64,000 bases of DNA from Candidatus Pelagibacter communis (GTDB lineage Bacteria; Pseudomonadota; Alphaproteobacteria; Pelagibacterales; Pelagibacteraceae). The notes below the pieces were generated by a model that was given only the letters and a program-made list of their open reading frames with translations, was not told where the DNA came from and made no database searches. The stretch covers positions 1-64,000 of the forward strand of contig NZ_LANA01000002.1 in assembly GCF_012932795.1 (NCBI RefSeq). Direction: 5' to 3'. Shown here piece by piece: positions 1-8,465 of this stretch (positions are counted from its first letter, which is position 1; every line of letters starts with the position of its first letter). The position numbers were made by a program, and so were the translations under genes.

Positions 1-1
1 A

Positions 2-130
2 GCAGACGCTAGAAGAAGAGCTGACCAAGCTGCAGCAAACGCTAGACAACAAGCTCAGAAAATAGCAAGTAATGCTCAAAAATGTAAAATGAAATGGAAA
101 AAAGGAAAATTAAAGCTTGTTTGTAAATAA
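2..130 (+). CDS. C-terminal end of an Ala/Arg/Gln-rich protein (partial)
   Basis: An open frame enters from the left edge and ends at a TAA at 128-130, giving 42 residues. The visible part starts with an Ala/Arg/Gln-rich stretch (ADARRRADQAAANARQQ) typical of a coiled coil or helical tail, then a short Lys-rich end with two Cys. The codon bias (many Ala GCT and Arg AGA) suits a coding region rather than spacer. The family cannot be named from the tail alone. It is convergent with the following minus-strand gene. Confidence 0.55.
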   Translation, partial: ADARRRADQAAANARQQAQKIASNAQKCKMKWKKGKLKLVCK

Positions 131-219
131 AAAATTATTATTTTTTATTTAGTCACTCTAAACTTTAAGAATCGTCTTATAGCCAATATAAAAAAACTAA
201 ATAGCTATTTGTTTATTTA

Positions 220-1467
220 TTATGTGGCTAACATGGTAAAGTAACCAGTTATTAAGGAAACAAAATAAATTATTGGAATATAGATCTTGTATCTATATCT
301 CCATTTATCAAGTATAGATTTTTCAGAGTCTTCTAGATCTGATGCTTGTGCCACCATTCGTTGTCTTATAAAATACGATTCATAATAAGAGAACAATAGT
401 GTAATAATATTCATTGCATAACCCAAAAAGATCAACCAATCTAACAAAGTAATATAAGGTAACTCCGGTCTTTGTCCGACTGTTACAAAATCAAAAGCGA
501 CAAATGCTAATAACAAAGTAGACAATACTGCAATCCTACCATCAGCTATTCTTATATAAACAGCAAAATAAATTAGAATTGTTATCCCTATAAGTGGGAA
601 AAGCATTTTATATAAAAATGAAACCCAATTTCTTACAAACGTAAGTTCAGATACTACAAAATGCTTTTGATAGTCTGAATAAACATCGTCTAAAGTTTCA
701 GAATTTGGATATGAAACATATTGTTTGATTGTCCAGCCAGGAAATGAAATATTAGAAAAATTATTTTTTTTAGTTTCTAATAGTAAAACTTTAAATTTGT
801 CAGATCTTTCAAAATATAATTTACTGTAAATCCCAGACGTAATTAAAAACTTTAATTCATGGGAATCAAATGGATATTTTTTGTAATTTAATGAGGGAAT
901 AGCATATTGAACTTCCTCGTCATAATAAGCATACTCTATCGTTCCATCGTAATAAATAAGTACTTTAGGAGGTACATTAGATTCAACTCTTAAAGAATTG
1001 TCATATTTTAAGTTAAAATTGAAAAAGCTTCCATCTTCTATAGATCTATTTAAATCATATTCACAAACTACAATTTTTTTTGATTTTGCATTAGTAATGG
1101 TTTTATTAATATTAGCTAATTCATCAGAAAAATCTTGAGCAGCTAAAACATTAAAAATTATTGTCTCAAGGTCCCCTTCTTTATAAAAAACTGTTCTTTG
1201 ATTAAAGGACATAGTCAATAACGCATCATTTTCATCAATTTTAACTCTTTTAAGGTTATGGTAACTTTCTAGCATAACTTCTTTGTCTAATTTTTTTTTA
1301 AGACCAAATTTTAATTGTGTATAAATTTTCGCACAGGTGTGTTTTGAAAATAATTGATTGAATATTAGTCGCTTTTCTGCTTTGAGAGATGAGACCTCAA
1401 TTGCATAAGATTTTGAAAAAAAAATTGAGGCAAACAATAGAATTAAGATCAGTGAGATTTTTTTCAT
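220..1467 (-). CDS. pentameric ligand-gated ion channel homologue (Cys-loop superfamily, prokaryotic type)
   Basis: About 415 residues from an ATG at 1467; the frame opens upstream at 1488, but the inner start begins directly with a signal peptide (MKKISLILILLF...SYA). A beta-rich extracellular half of roughly 250 residues carries the YPFDSHELKF motif, the counterpart of the family's FPFD signature, without the eukaryotic Cys pair, as is normal for bacterial members. Four membrane segments follow: WVSFLYKMLFPLIGITILIY (M1), RIAVLSTLLLAFVAF (M2, resembling the GLIC STL.A pore helix), a segment starting PELPYITLLDWLIFLGYAMN (M3) and a final helix at the C terminus (M4). It probably forms a homopentameric inner-membrane channel; ligand and ion selectivity cannot be read. 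It stands alone, convergent with the partial gene on its left. Confidence 0.8.
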   Translation of the reverse strand: MKKISLILILLFASIFFSKSYAIEVSSLKAEKRLIFNQLFSKHTCAKIYTQLKFGLKKKLDKEVMLESYHNLKRVKIDENDALLTMSFNQRTVFYKEGDLETIIFNVLAAQDFSDELANINKTITNAKSKKIVVCEYDLNRSIEDGSFFNFNLKYDNSLRVESNVPPKVLIYYDGTIEYAYYDEEVQYAIPSLNYKKYPFDSHELKFLITSGIYSKLYFERSDKFKVLLLETKKNNFSNISFPGWTIKQYVSYPNSETLDDVYSDYQKHFVVSELTFVRNWVSFLYKMLFPLIGITILIYFAVYIRIADGRIAVLSTLLLAFVAFDFVTVGQRPELPYITLLDWLIFLGYAMNIITLLFSYYESYFIRQRMVAQASDLEDSEKSILDKWRYRYKIYIPIIYFVSLITGYFTMLAT

Positions 1468-1521
1468 AATTTTGAAACATGTTATCAAAATATTAGATTT
1501 AATAAAAAAAATATTTTTGAA

Positions 1522-1692
1522 TTATTTATTTGGATATAGATTCTTAAAAGGTAGTTTTATAGGATTTAAAAGGCTTTTAGCTATCTTCAGCTTCTCTATT
1601 GCTGAGTTAGTGAAATCTATACTCTTAATATTCTTTGGGGGATTATTATGACCCAGAAAATTAACATGTTTTTGATCTAGTTGTTTGTGCAT
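1522..1692 (-). CDS. small hypothetical protein, 56 aa
   Basis: A 56-codon ORF begins with ATG at 1692 preceded by AAGGA a few bases upstream and ends with TAA at 1522. The product starts MHKQLDQKHVNFLGHNN and ends LNPIKLPFKNLYPNK; it is basic, without a membrane segment or signal peptide. No family is recognised. The ribosome-site match and ordinary amino-acid mix support it modestly; it could be a chance frame in a 445-base spacer. Confidence 0.4.
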   Translation of the reverse strand: MHKQLDQKHVNFLGHNNPPKNIKSIDFTNSAIEKLKIAKSLLNPIKLPFKNLYPNK

Positions 1693-1933
1693 TTGTCCTT
1701 AATTTTTAGAACAATTATTAAACAAAGTGTTAAATTAGATAGGAATAAGTAGTGTCAGGGAATGTTAAAGTAAGATAGGAGTTTGGTATTTAGGGGCGAC
1801 TGATCCCACTTTCGTATTCTTTAGTACCTTTTAAACCTTAAGTAACGACGAGTTATGTACGCTTATTTTACAACTCTATTTTAACTAGACTCCTTATTCA
1901 ATATATATTTAATCCATATATTACAGGCAATTT
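1693..1933. other. 241-base spacer with possible structured RNA
   Basis: This stretch between the small minus-strand ORF and the EutA-like gene has no convincing ORF. Its ends can pair: GAATAAG at 1743-1749 with CTTATTC at 1893-1899, and alternatively AGGAGT at 1777-1782 with ACTCCT at 1889-1894. The interior has a locally G/C-richer segment (ttaggggcgactgatccc). It may hold a leader or small RNA, or only divergent promoters. No known riboswitch consensus was recognised. Confidence 0.25.
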
Positions 1934-2677
1934 ATGAAATTAAATAAAGTTGAACCAAGATATATCTCTAAATCCAACCCAAGAATTGGCTTAATCACAT
2001 TAGGTAGTGATTTTAGAATTGAAAAAGATTTTAGTAATATAATTTATGGAAGAGATATTGATCTCTATGTAAATAGAATCCATTGCTACAATCCACTTAC
2101 TAATGAAACATTAGCTAAAATGGCAGATGACATAACAGAAGTCACAAAAGATATTTTACCTGATCAAAAAATAGACTGTGTTGCTTATGGCTGCACATCT
2201 GGAACAGTTGCAGCTGGCTATGATACAATAAAAGAAAAAGTACATTTAGCTAAACCAGAAGCAAAAGTAACAACTCCAATAACTTCTGCAATTAATGCTT
2301 TAAAAGTATTGGGTATCAATAAGATATCTATTTTTACACCTTACACAAAAATAATAAATGACTCTGTGGTTAACTACTTTGAAAAAAAAAATATTATTAT
2401 TAATTCTTTAACATATTTTGATATTGATTCCGATCTAGATATTGGAAAGGTAGATGAAGGTTATTTATTTGAGGTTTTATCAAAAATAGATCTAGAGGGC
2501 AGTGAGGCACTATTTGTTTCATGTACAGCTTTACCAGTATTATCTATAATTGATAAATTAGAAAAAAAAATAAATAAAATTGTTCTATCAAGTAATCAAA
2601 CTTTAATCTGGGACTCACTTAATGCAATTAATTATAAAGAAAAGATTGACGGTTTTGGAAAATTATTTAATAGTTAA
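1934..2677 (+). CDS. eutA: Asp/Glu racemase / maleate isomerase family protein, EutA-like
   Basis: A 247-residue cytoplasmic protein of the maleate cis-trans isomerase / arylmalonate decarboxylase group. The two family cysteines are visible in YGCTSGT (about residue 87) and in VSCTALP (about residue 197), as expected for two-Cys racemase or isomerase chemistry. The pattern around GLITLGSD, FTPYT and SSNQTLIWD matches EutA of ectoine-utilisation clusters. It lies 5 bases ahead of a DoeA/EutD-like hydrolase, so the pair is probably one transcript; that context is the main reason for the EutA label. The substrate is inferred and could be another amino-acid derivative. Confidence 0.65.
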   Translation: MKLNKVEPRYISKSNPRIGLITLGSDFRIEKDFSNIIYGRDIDLYVNRIHCYNPLTNETLAKMADDITEVTKDILPDQKIDCVAYGCTSGTVAAGYDTIKEKVHLAKPEAKVTTPITSAINALKVLGINKISIFTPYTKIINDSVVNYFEKKNIIINSLTYFDIDSDLDIGKVDEGYLFEVLSKIDLEGSEALFVSCTALPVLSIIDKLEKKINKIVLSSNQTLIWDSLNAINYKEKIDGFGKLFNS

Positions 2678-2682
2678 AAAAT

Positions 2683-3849
2683 ATGAATTTTAGTAAAGAA
2701 GAATACAAAGCAAGATTAAAAAAAGTTCAAAAATCTATGCAAGATAAAGGCATAGAACTATTAATCTCTAGCGATACAGCCAACATGAACTATTTAACCG
2801 GTTATGATGCCTGGTCATTTTATTATGCTCAAGCTGTAGTGGTTCATGTTAATGCTGAAGAACCATTGTGCTGGGTTAGAAAACAAGATTCAGGAGGAGC
2901 TTACATAAAAACATATTTAAAAGATGAAAATATTTTGGTTTATGATGAAAGATATATTCATACATGGCCACTTCATCCCTACGACAATCTTGTAGAAATT
3001 ATTAAAGAAAAAAAATGGGATAAACTTACAATAGGGCTTGAAATGGATAGTCATTACTTTACAGCCTATTGTTATGAAAAAATAAAGCAAGGATTACCAA
3101 ATGCAAAATTAAAAGATTCTGAACGATTAGTTAACTGGGCAAGAATTATAAAATCTAATGCTGAAATAGAACTTATGAAAATAGCTGCGCTTATTTCTGA
3201 AAAAGGAATGAAAACAGCAATTGATGTAATAAACCCTGGTATAAGACAATGCGATGCGGTAGGTGAAATTCAAAAAGCATTATTTTATGGAACTCCAGAG
3301 TTTGGGGGAGAATATTCTAGTATTGCAACTTTATTACCAACAGGTAAGGGAACTTCAGCATCACATTTAACAGCTACACAAGATAAATTTATTGAGGGAG
3401 AGGCAACAATAATAGAACTTTCAGGTACTTATCAAAGATATCATTGTCCAATGGCCAGAACAGTTTTACTTGGTAAACCAGACCAGTTAAAAATTGATAC
3501 AATGAACAAAACAAATGAAGCATTACAGGCTGGCATTGATGCTGCAAAACCTGGAAACACAGCAAATCATGTTGCTCAAGCTTTTTGGAAAGTATTAGAC
3601 AAATATGGAATAGAGAAGACCTCTAGAACAGGTTATTCAATAGGTATTGGCTATCCTCCAGATTGGGGCGAACATACTTTAAATATTTCAAAAGGTGACA
3701 TGACACCTTTAGAGCCAAATGTAACATTTCATATGATTGCAGTGATGCAATTTGGAGGTTGGGGTGTTGAAGCATCTGAAGCAATCAGAATAACCAACAA
3801 AGGGTGCGAATTATTTTGCAATTTCCCAAAAGATTTGCATATAAAATAG
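2683..3849 (+). CDS. doeA: M24-fold hydrolase, ectoine hydrolase (DoeA/EutD)-like
   Basis: At 388 residues this has the creatinase/aminopeptidase P layout: an N-terminal creatinase domain (1-160, with NMNYLTGYDAWSFYYAQ) and a pita-bread catalytic domain (160-388). The usual metal ligands are not kept: the motif normally reading D.G...SD.TRT here reads ELSGTYQRYHCPMARTV, as in metal-free creatinase and ectoine hydrolase. The RTGYSIGIGYPPDWGE stretch is characteristic of DoeA. The family opens the ectoine ring to N-acetyl-diaminobutyrate. The partner deacetylase DoeB is not seen in this window, so a different cyclic or N-blocked substrate remains possible. Confidence 0.7.
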   Translation: MNFSKEEYKARLKKVQKSMQDKGIELLISSDTANMNYLTGYDAWSFYYAQAVVVHVNAEEPLCWVRKQDSGGAYIKTYLKDENILVYDERYIHTWPLHPYDNLVEIIKEKKWDKLTIGLEMDSHYFTAYCYEKIKQGLPNAKLKDSERLVNWARIIKSNAEIELMKIAALISEKGMKTAIDVINPGIRQCDAVGEIQKALFYGTPEFGGEYSSIATLLPTGKGTSASHLTATQDKFIEGEATIIELSGTYQRYHCPMARTVLLGKPDQLKIDTMNKTNEALQAGIDAAKPGNTANHVAQAFWKVLDKYGIEKTSRTGYSIGIGYPPDWGEHTLNISKGDMTPLEPNVTFHMIAVMQFGGWGVEASEAIRITNKGCELFCNFPKDLHIK

Positions 3850-3906
3850 CTTAAATAAAAAAACTTGATAAAAAACTCAACAAATGTTTTAAATCTATAA
3901 AAAAAT

Positions 3907-4995
3907 ATGTCTATGAAAAATGATTTCGTCAAATTTGACAATGTTGATAAGAGCTATGATGGAAAAATCCTAGTTGTTAAAGGTTTGCAGCTAGATATTG
4001 CTGAAGGTGAATTTGTAACAATGTTAGGACCTTCTGGTTCTGGCAAAACAACTTGTCTGATGATGTTGGCTGGTTTTGAGACACCAACACATGGAGAAAT
4101 TTATTTAGATGGCAATCCAATTTCAAATATTCCTCCTCATAAAAGAGGAATTGGGATGGTTTTTCAAAACTATGCTTTGTTTCCTCACATGACAGTTTAT
4201 GAAAATTTAGCATTTCCATTAAGAGTTAGAAAGATTCCAAAAGATGAGGCTGATAAAAAAATTGATAAAGCACTATCAATGGTGTCTCTTCAAGGCTTTG
4301 AAGCAAGAATGCCGATGCAGTTATCTGGAGGACAGCAACAAAGAGTAGCTGTTGCAAGATCTTTAGTTTTTGATCCACAAGTTGTATTAATGGATGAACC
4401 ACTTGGAGCTTTAGATAAAAATTTAAGAGAAAGCATGCAGTATGAAATTAAACATATTCACGAAAGCATTGGCGTAACGGTTGTATATGTTACACATGAT
4501 CAAACTGAGGCATTAACGATGTCAAGTCGTATCGCGGTATTTAATGATGGTAAGGTTCAGCAACTATCGAGCCCAGATGAATTATATGAAAGACCTGTAA
4601 ATTCTTTTGTAGCAGAATTTATTGGTGAGAATAATACTTTTGCTGGAACAGTTAGTGATATTTCAGGTAATAGCTGTAAAGTTAAATTAACTAATGGAAC
4701 TGAAATTTTTGCAAATCCAATTTCTATCAAAGCTAAAGGAGAAAAAACAACCGTATCATTAAGACCTGAGAGAGCCCTGATTAATCCAAAAGACAAAATG
4801 GATAATAATCACAAAGGTAAAATAGAAGAAATAATTTATCACGGTGACCACACTAGAGTTAGAATTAATTTATTAGGTAATGATCAATTTATTCTAAAAA
4901 TTCCTAACAGTACTTCCAATTTAGACATTAAATTAGGAAATGATATTAATGTCGGATGGAATACAAAAGATAGCAGAGCGCTAGACCCCAAATAA
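3907..4995 (+). CDS. ABC transporter ATP-binding protein, PotA-like (polyamine family)
   Basis: A 362-residue ABC ATPase: Walker A GPSGSGKTT near residue 42, signature LSGGQQQRVA near 139, Walker B VVLMDEPLGALD near 160, switch His in VTHDQTEA. The C-terminal third is a TOBE-type domain, as in PotA and FbpC. It drives the permeases encoded at 6305-8410 on the inner membrane. An ATG at 3907 and another two codons on are both possible starts. It stands 57 bases after the DoeA-like gene on the same strand, so the transporter may supply that enzyme's substrate. The substrate class is inferred from family and context. Confidence 0.85.
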   Translation: MSMKNDFVKFDNVDKSYDGKILVVKGLQLDIAEGEFVTMLGPSGSGKTTCLMMLAGFETPTHGEIYLDGNPISNIPPHKRGIGMVFQNYALFPHMTVYENLAFPLRVRKIPKDEADKKIDKALSMVSLQGFEARMPMQLSGGQQQRVAVARSLVFDPQVVLMDEPLGALDKNLRESMQYEIKHIHESIGVTVVYVTHDQTEALTMSSRIAVFNDGKVQQLSSPDELYERPVNSFVAEFIGENNTFAGTVSDISGNSCKVKLTNGTEIFANPISIKAKGEKTTVSLRPERALINPKDKMDNNHKGKIEEIIYHGDHTRVRINLLGNDQFILKIPNSTSNLDIKLGNDINVGWNTKDSRALDPK

Positions 4996-5093
4996 AATCT
5001 AAATAATTGCTAAGAAAATAAAGGCAAAAAAGCCATAATTGGCTGTTGACTCATCTAACTGATCTTGTTTTACTTTCACTTTATAAAATAATA

Positions 5094-5105
5094 AACGTTA
5101 ACGTT
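5094..5105. promoter_or_regulatory. perfect palindrome AACGTTAACGTT in binding-protein leader
   Basis: The 12-base self-complementary AACGTTAACGTT lies just upstream of the AGGAG ribosome site (5110-5114) of the ABC binding-protein gene. An A/T box TTATAAAATA sits at 5081-5090. Position and symmetry suit an operator for a dimeric repressor; AACGTT resembles the core of LacI/PurR-type sites. No binding protein is known from this window. Confidence 0.35.
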
Positions 5106-5119
5106 AAATAGGAGAAAAA

Positions 5120-6238
5120 ATGAAAAAATTAAGTAAATTATTACTTGCTCTATCGTTTGTCCTTTCTATCACAACTTCGGCATTTGCAGTTACTGTAGTG
5201 TCTTGGGGTGGTGCTTACACAGAAAGTCAAAAGTTAGGTTATGGTGATCCTACTGCTAAAAAACTTGGAATACCTGTTAATTGGGTAGACTACACAGGTG
5301 GATTATCTGAAATTAAAGCTCAAAAAGAAGCTGGAAAAATCACTTGGGACATCATTGATGTGTACGCAAAAGACACTATCATTGGTTGTGACGAAGGTAT
5401 TTTTGTTGAATTTGATTTTGACAAAGACTTTGCTCCTGCTCCAGATGGAACAAAAGCTTCTGATGACTTCTTTACAGGCATGCCTTCTAAATGTGCAGTT
5501 GGAAACATTCTGTACTCTTGGAACTTTGCTTACAATAAGAACAATGTAAAAGGTACTCCAAAGTCAGTAAAAGACTTTTTTAATACTAAAAAGTTTCCTG
5601 GTAAAAGAGCTATCTACAAAGGTGCAATGTCTAGTATAGAAATAGCACAAGCAGCTATGGGTACAAAAGCTGGTAAAGGTGGTGATAAGATTTACAACAA
5701 ACTTGCAGCTGATGGTGGAGTTGATAAAGCGATAGCTAAAATCAAAGCACTTTGTGAAGATCCAAAAGGCGGATGTGTATTCTGGAATGCTGGAGCACAG
5801 CCACCAGAACTACTAGCTAATGGTGAAGTTGTTATGGCTACTGGTTGGAATGGAAGATTCTTTAATGCACAAATGGAAGGAACTCCAATTGTACAAGTAT
5901 GGGATGCACAAATTCTTGACTATGAGTATTTCGCTATGGTTAAAGGTGGACCTAACGATGCTAACGGTAAAGCTATGAAAGTTCTTAGAGAAATGACAAG
6001 TACTGAAGGTCTAGCAGGAAGTGCTAAGTATATTGCTTACGCTCCTTGGAGAAAATCTTCAATTGCTATCATGGAAGCAGGAGAGCCTTGGTATAAAGAT
6101 GGTAAGACAAGCATGGTACAACACATGCCTACAGCACCAGCTAATACTAAAAACTACATTCTTATGAACCCTGAATTCTGGGCAGATAACCAGGATGAAA
6201 TTGGTGAAAAATGGGAAGCTATGAAAGCTGGTCTATAA
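5120..6238 (+). CDS. ABC transporter periplasmic substrate-binding protein, PotD/PotF family
   Basis: A 372-residue exported protein with a clear signal peptide (MKKLSKLLLALSFVLSITTS, cleavage near AFA). The mature protein begins VTVVSWGGAYTESQ, the spermidine/putrescine-binding-protein type opening. Conserved pieces include WDIIDVYAKD, GNILYSWNFAYN and MNPEFWADN. Unusually for the family it has Cys pairs (for example CDEG with SKCAVG, and CEDPKGGC) that could form disulfides. It is preceded by AGGAG and followed by a terminator-like hairpin before the permease genes, which suits high expression relative to the membrane parts. The ligand may be a polyamine, an ectoine-like solute or another amine. 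Confidence 0.85.
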   Translation: MKKLSKLLLALSFVLSITTSAFAVTVVSWGGAYTESQKLGYGDPTAKKLGIPVNWVDYTGGLSEIKAQKEAGKITWDIIDVYAKDTIIGCDEGIFVEFDFDKDFAPAPDGTKASDDFFTGMPSKCAVGNILYSWNFAYNKNNVKGTPKSVKDFFNTKKFPGKRAIYKGAMSSIEIAQAAMGTKAGKGGDKIYNKLAADGGVDKAIAKIKALCEDPKGGCVFWNAGAQPPELLANGEVVMATGWNGRFFNAQMEGTPIVQVWDAQILDYEYFAMVKGGPNDANGKAMKVLREMTSTEGLAGSAKYIAYAPWRKSSIAIMEAGEPWYKDGKTSMVQHMPTAPANTKNYILMNPEFWADNQDEIGEKWEAMKAGL

Positions 6239-6268
6239 TTTAATTATAGATTAAACTTTTATTTTATT

Positions 6269-6301
6269 TAAAGGGCGGTTATTATATAGCTGCCCTTTTT
6301 T
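6269..6301 (+). terminator. rho-independent terminator / attenuator after binding-protein gene
   Basis: AAGGGC at 6271-6276 pairs with GCCCTT at 6292-6297, followed by a run of T. It ends three bases before the ATG of the downstream permease, so it probably lets only part of transcription through, making the binding protein more abundant than the permeases. Confidence 0.7.
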
Positions 6302-6304
6302 ATT

Positions 6305-7552
6305 ATGAGCACTGAACAAATTTTATCATCAGACGGAATACCTTTAGAGATCAGTTTAAAGAAGGCTGAAAGAAAAAATAAATTTAGAGCAGTAATGCTT
6401 GTGGGACCATTATTCCTGTTTCTTATAATTACATACGTATTTCCAATAGGAGATATGTTATTTAGAAGTATTGATGATCGTAAGATCACTCAAATGCTAC
6501 CAAATACTTTTACAGCGATTGAAAAATGGGATGGCCAAGATCTCCCAGGAGAGCCAGTTTATGCTGCACTTTATGAGGACTTGGCTTATTTAAAAAAAAA
6601 TAAAACTTACGGTAAGATTATAGCAAGATTGAATTATGAAAAAGGTGGATTTAGTAGCTTAATAAAAAAAACAGTTAGAAAACTTGGAAAATTTGAAGAA
6701 GGTAATTATAAAGAACAATTTATAGAAGTTAACAAAAGATGGGGTCAAAATGATTATTTGGTTTCTTTAAAGAATGCTGCACCCAATTGGACTTTTGCTA
6801 AATATCTAAAAGGTGTTGATTTAAAGTATGATCAAAATGGTAGTATAGTGGAACAACCAGAGGACAGAAGAATTCATAAAGTACTATGGTTAAGAACTCT
6901 CAAAGTTGCTTTTTGGGTAACTATATTTTGTTTCATTCTTGCTTATCCAATTTCATACTTATTAGCTACATTACCAATGAAATACAGTAATTTATTGATG
7001 ATATGTGTACTTCTTCCATTCTGGACATCGCTTTTAGTTAGAACCTCAAGTTGGATGGTTTTACTTCAGCAGCAAGGCCCAATTAATGATTTAATTGTAT
7101 GGCTTGGTTTTGCTGCAAATGATGCTAGACCAGAATTAATGTATAATGTAATTGGAACTTTTGTTGCAATGACTCAAATTTTATTACCCTTTATGGTTTT
7201 ACCGCTTTATAGTGTAATGAAAACAATATCTCCAAGCTTGATGAGAGCTGGAAAATCTTTGGGTGGAACACCTTTTGTAGCATTTAGAAAAGTATACTTT
7301 CCATTAACAATTCCAGGAATTGGTGCTGGATCTTTGTTAGTTTTTATTTTAGCAATAGGTTATTATATAACTCCTGCTTTAGTAGGAGGAGCAAGTGGTT
7401 CTTTGATTAGTAATACAATTGCCTATCATATGAAAAGTTCTTTAGATTGGTCATTTGCAGCTGCATTAGGCACAATGTTGTTGGTAGGTGTCTTAACTAT
7501 TTACTGGATTTATAATAAATTAGTAGGAATAGATAATATTAAACTAGGATAA
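6305..7552 (+). CDS. ABC transporter permease, PotB-like, with long periplasmic insert
   Basis: A 415-residue inner-membrane permease of the binding-protein-dependent type. The first helix lies around residues 30-55 (FRAVMLVGPLFLFLIITYVF), followed by a hydrophilic stretch of about 130 residues (60-195) and then five helices. The EAA-type loop for ATPase contact is near residues 315-335 (SPSLMRAGKSLGGTPFVAFR). PotB proteins are usually about 285 residues; the extra length is all in the loop after helix 1, as in an alphaproteobacterial subgroup. It is followed after three bases by the second permease. Confidence 0.85.
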   Translation: MSTEQILSSDGIPLEISLKKAERKNKFRAVMLVGPLFLFLIITYVFPIGDMLFRSIDDRKITQMLPNTFTAIEKWDGQDLPGEPVYAALYEDLAYLKKNKTYGKIIARLNYEKGGFSSLIKKTVRKLGKFEEGNYKEQFIEVNKRWGQNDYLVSLKNAAPNWTFAKYLKGVDLKYDQNGSIVEQPEDRRIHKVLWLRTLKVAFWVTIFCFILAYPISYLLATLPMKYSNLLMICVLLPFWTSLLVRTSSWMVLLQQQGPINDLIVWLGFAANDARPELMYNVIGTFVAMTQILLPFMVLPLYSVMKTISPSLMRAGKSLGGTPFVAFRKVYFPLTIPGIGAGSLLVFILAIGYYITPALVGGASGSLISNTIAYHMKSSLDWSFAAALGTMLLVGVLTIYWIYNKLVGIDNIKLG

Positions 7553-7555
7553 ACT

Positions 7556-8410
7556 ATGTCATTACCGAATTATACAGCATGGAATTATAGAATTTGGCAC
7601 TACACATATTTAACGATTTGTGGACTAGTATTTTTCTTTTTAATTGCACCATTGTTTATAATCTTACCACTTTCATTTAATGCTGAACAATACATTCATT
7701 TTTCCGCAGGAATGTTAGCACTTGATCCAGATGCATTTTCGTTGAGATGGTATGAAGACATGATCTATGGAACTAAAAACCCATGGGGACTTGCTGCAAA
7801 AAATAGTATTATTATAGCTTTCTTTGCAACAATTGGCTCAACAATTCTTGGAACAGTTGCAGCATTAGGTTTAAGTAGTAGGTATATGCCTTACAAAGCA
7901 GCGTTTATGGCTTTATTGATATCACCAATGATTGTTCCTTTAATTATCTCAGGAACTGCAATATTTTTCTTTATGGCAAAAGTAGGTTTGGCTGCAACAC
8001 ATACAGGAATAATTTTAGCACATATTATTTTAGGTACACCATTTGTAGTTATTACAGTAACAGCAACATTAACAGGGTTTGACCATAGCGTTACAAGAGC
8101 TGCTGCAAGTTTGGGAAGTAATCCAGTAAATACTTTTATGAAAATAACATTACCATTAATTTTACCAGGTGTCATTTCTGGTGCATTATTTGCATTTGTG
8201 ACTTCATTTGACGAAGTTGTAGTTGTTTTATTTTTAGCAGGACTAGAAAACACTACTATTCCAATTCAAATGTGGGTTGGTCTAAGAGAGCAGTTAAGCC
8301 CAACAATAATGGCTGTGGCAACTTGTTTAATTATAATGTCTACTTTAATCCTGGTTAGTGCAGAACTTTTAAGAAGAAGATCTGAAAGACTTAGAGGAAT
8401 TAATAGATAA
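7556..8410 (+). CDS. ABC transporter permease, PotC-like
   Basis: A 284-residue six-helix permease, the usual PotC length. The EAA loop is visible near residues 180-200 (HSVTRAAASLGSNPVNTFMK). The conserved FDEVVVVLFLAG motif follows in the late membrane part. It starts three bases after the PotB-like gene, so the two are translated together as the heterodimeric channel of this importer. Confidence 0.87.
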   Translation: MSLPNYTAWNYRIWHYTYLTICGLVFFFLIAPLFIILPLSFNAEQYIHFSAGMLALDPDAFSLRWYEDMIYGTKNPWGLAAKNSIIIAFFATIGSTILGTVAALGLSSRYMPYKAAFMALLISPMIVPLIISGTAIFFFMAKVGLAATHTGIILAHIILGTPFVVITVTATLTGFDHSVTRAAASLGSNPVNTFMKITLPLILPGVISGALFAFVTSFDEVVVVLFLAGLENTTIPIQMWVGLREQLSPTIMAVATCLIIMSTLILVSAELLRRRSERLRGINR

Positions 8411-8465
8411 TTTATTTATTTAGTTAATTTTTTTTATTATAAAGGTCTGTTCAATTTAAAATTTT

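Noticed and set aside
1801-1860. tRNA or rRNA fragment in the G/C-richer spacer before eutA
   Set aside because: No cloverleaf, anticodon arm or CCA end could be formed, and no rRNA match was recognised.
5012-5045. Short hairpins around aaaagccataattggct as a terminator
   Set aside because: The stem is only about five pairs and no T run follows.
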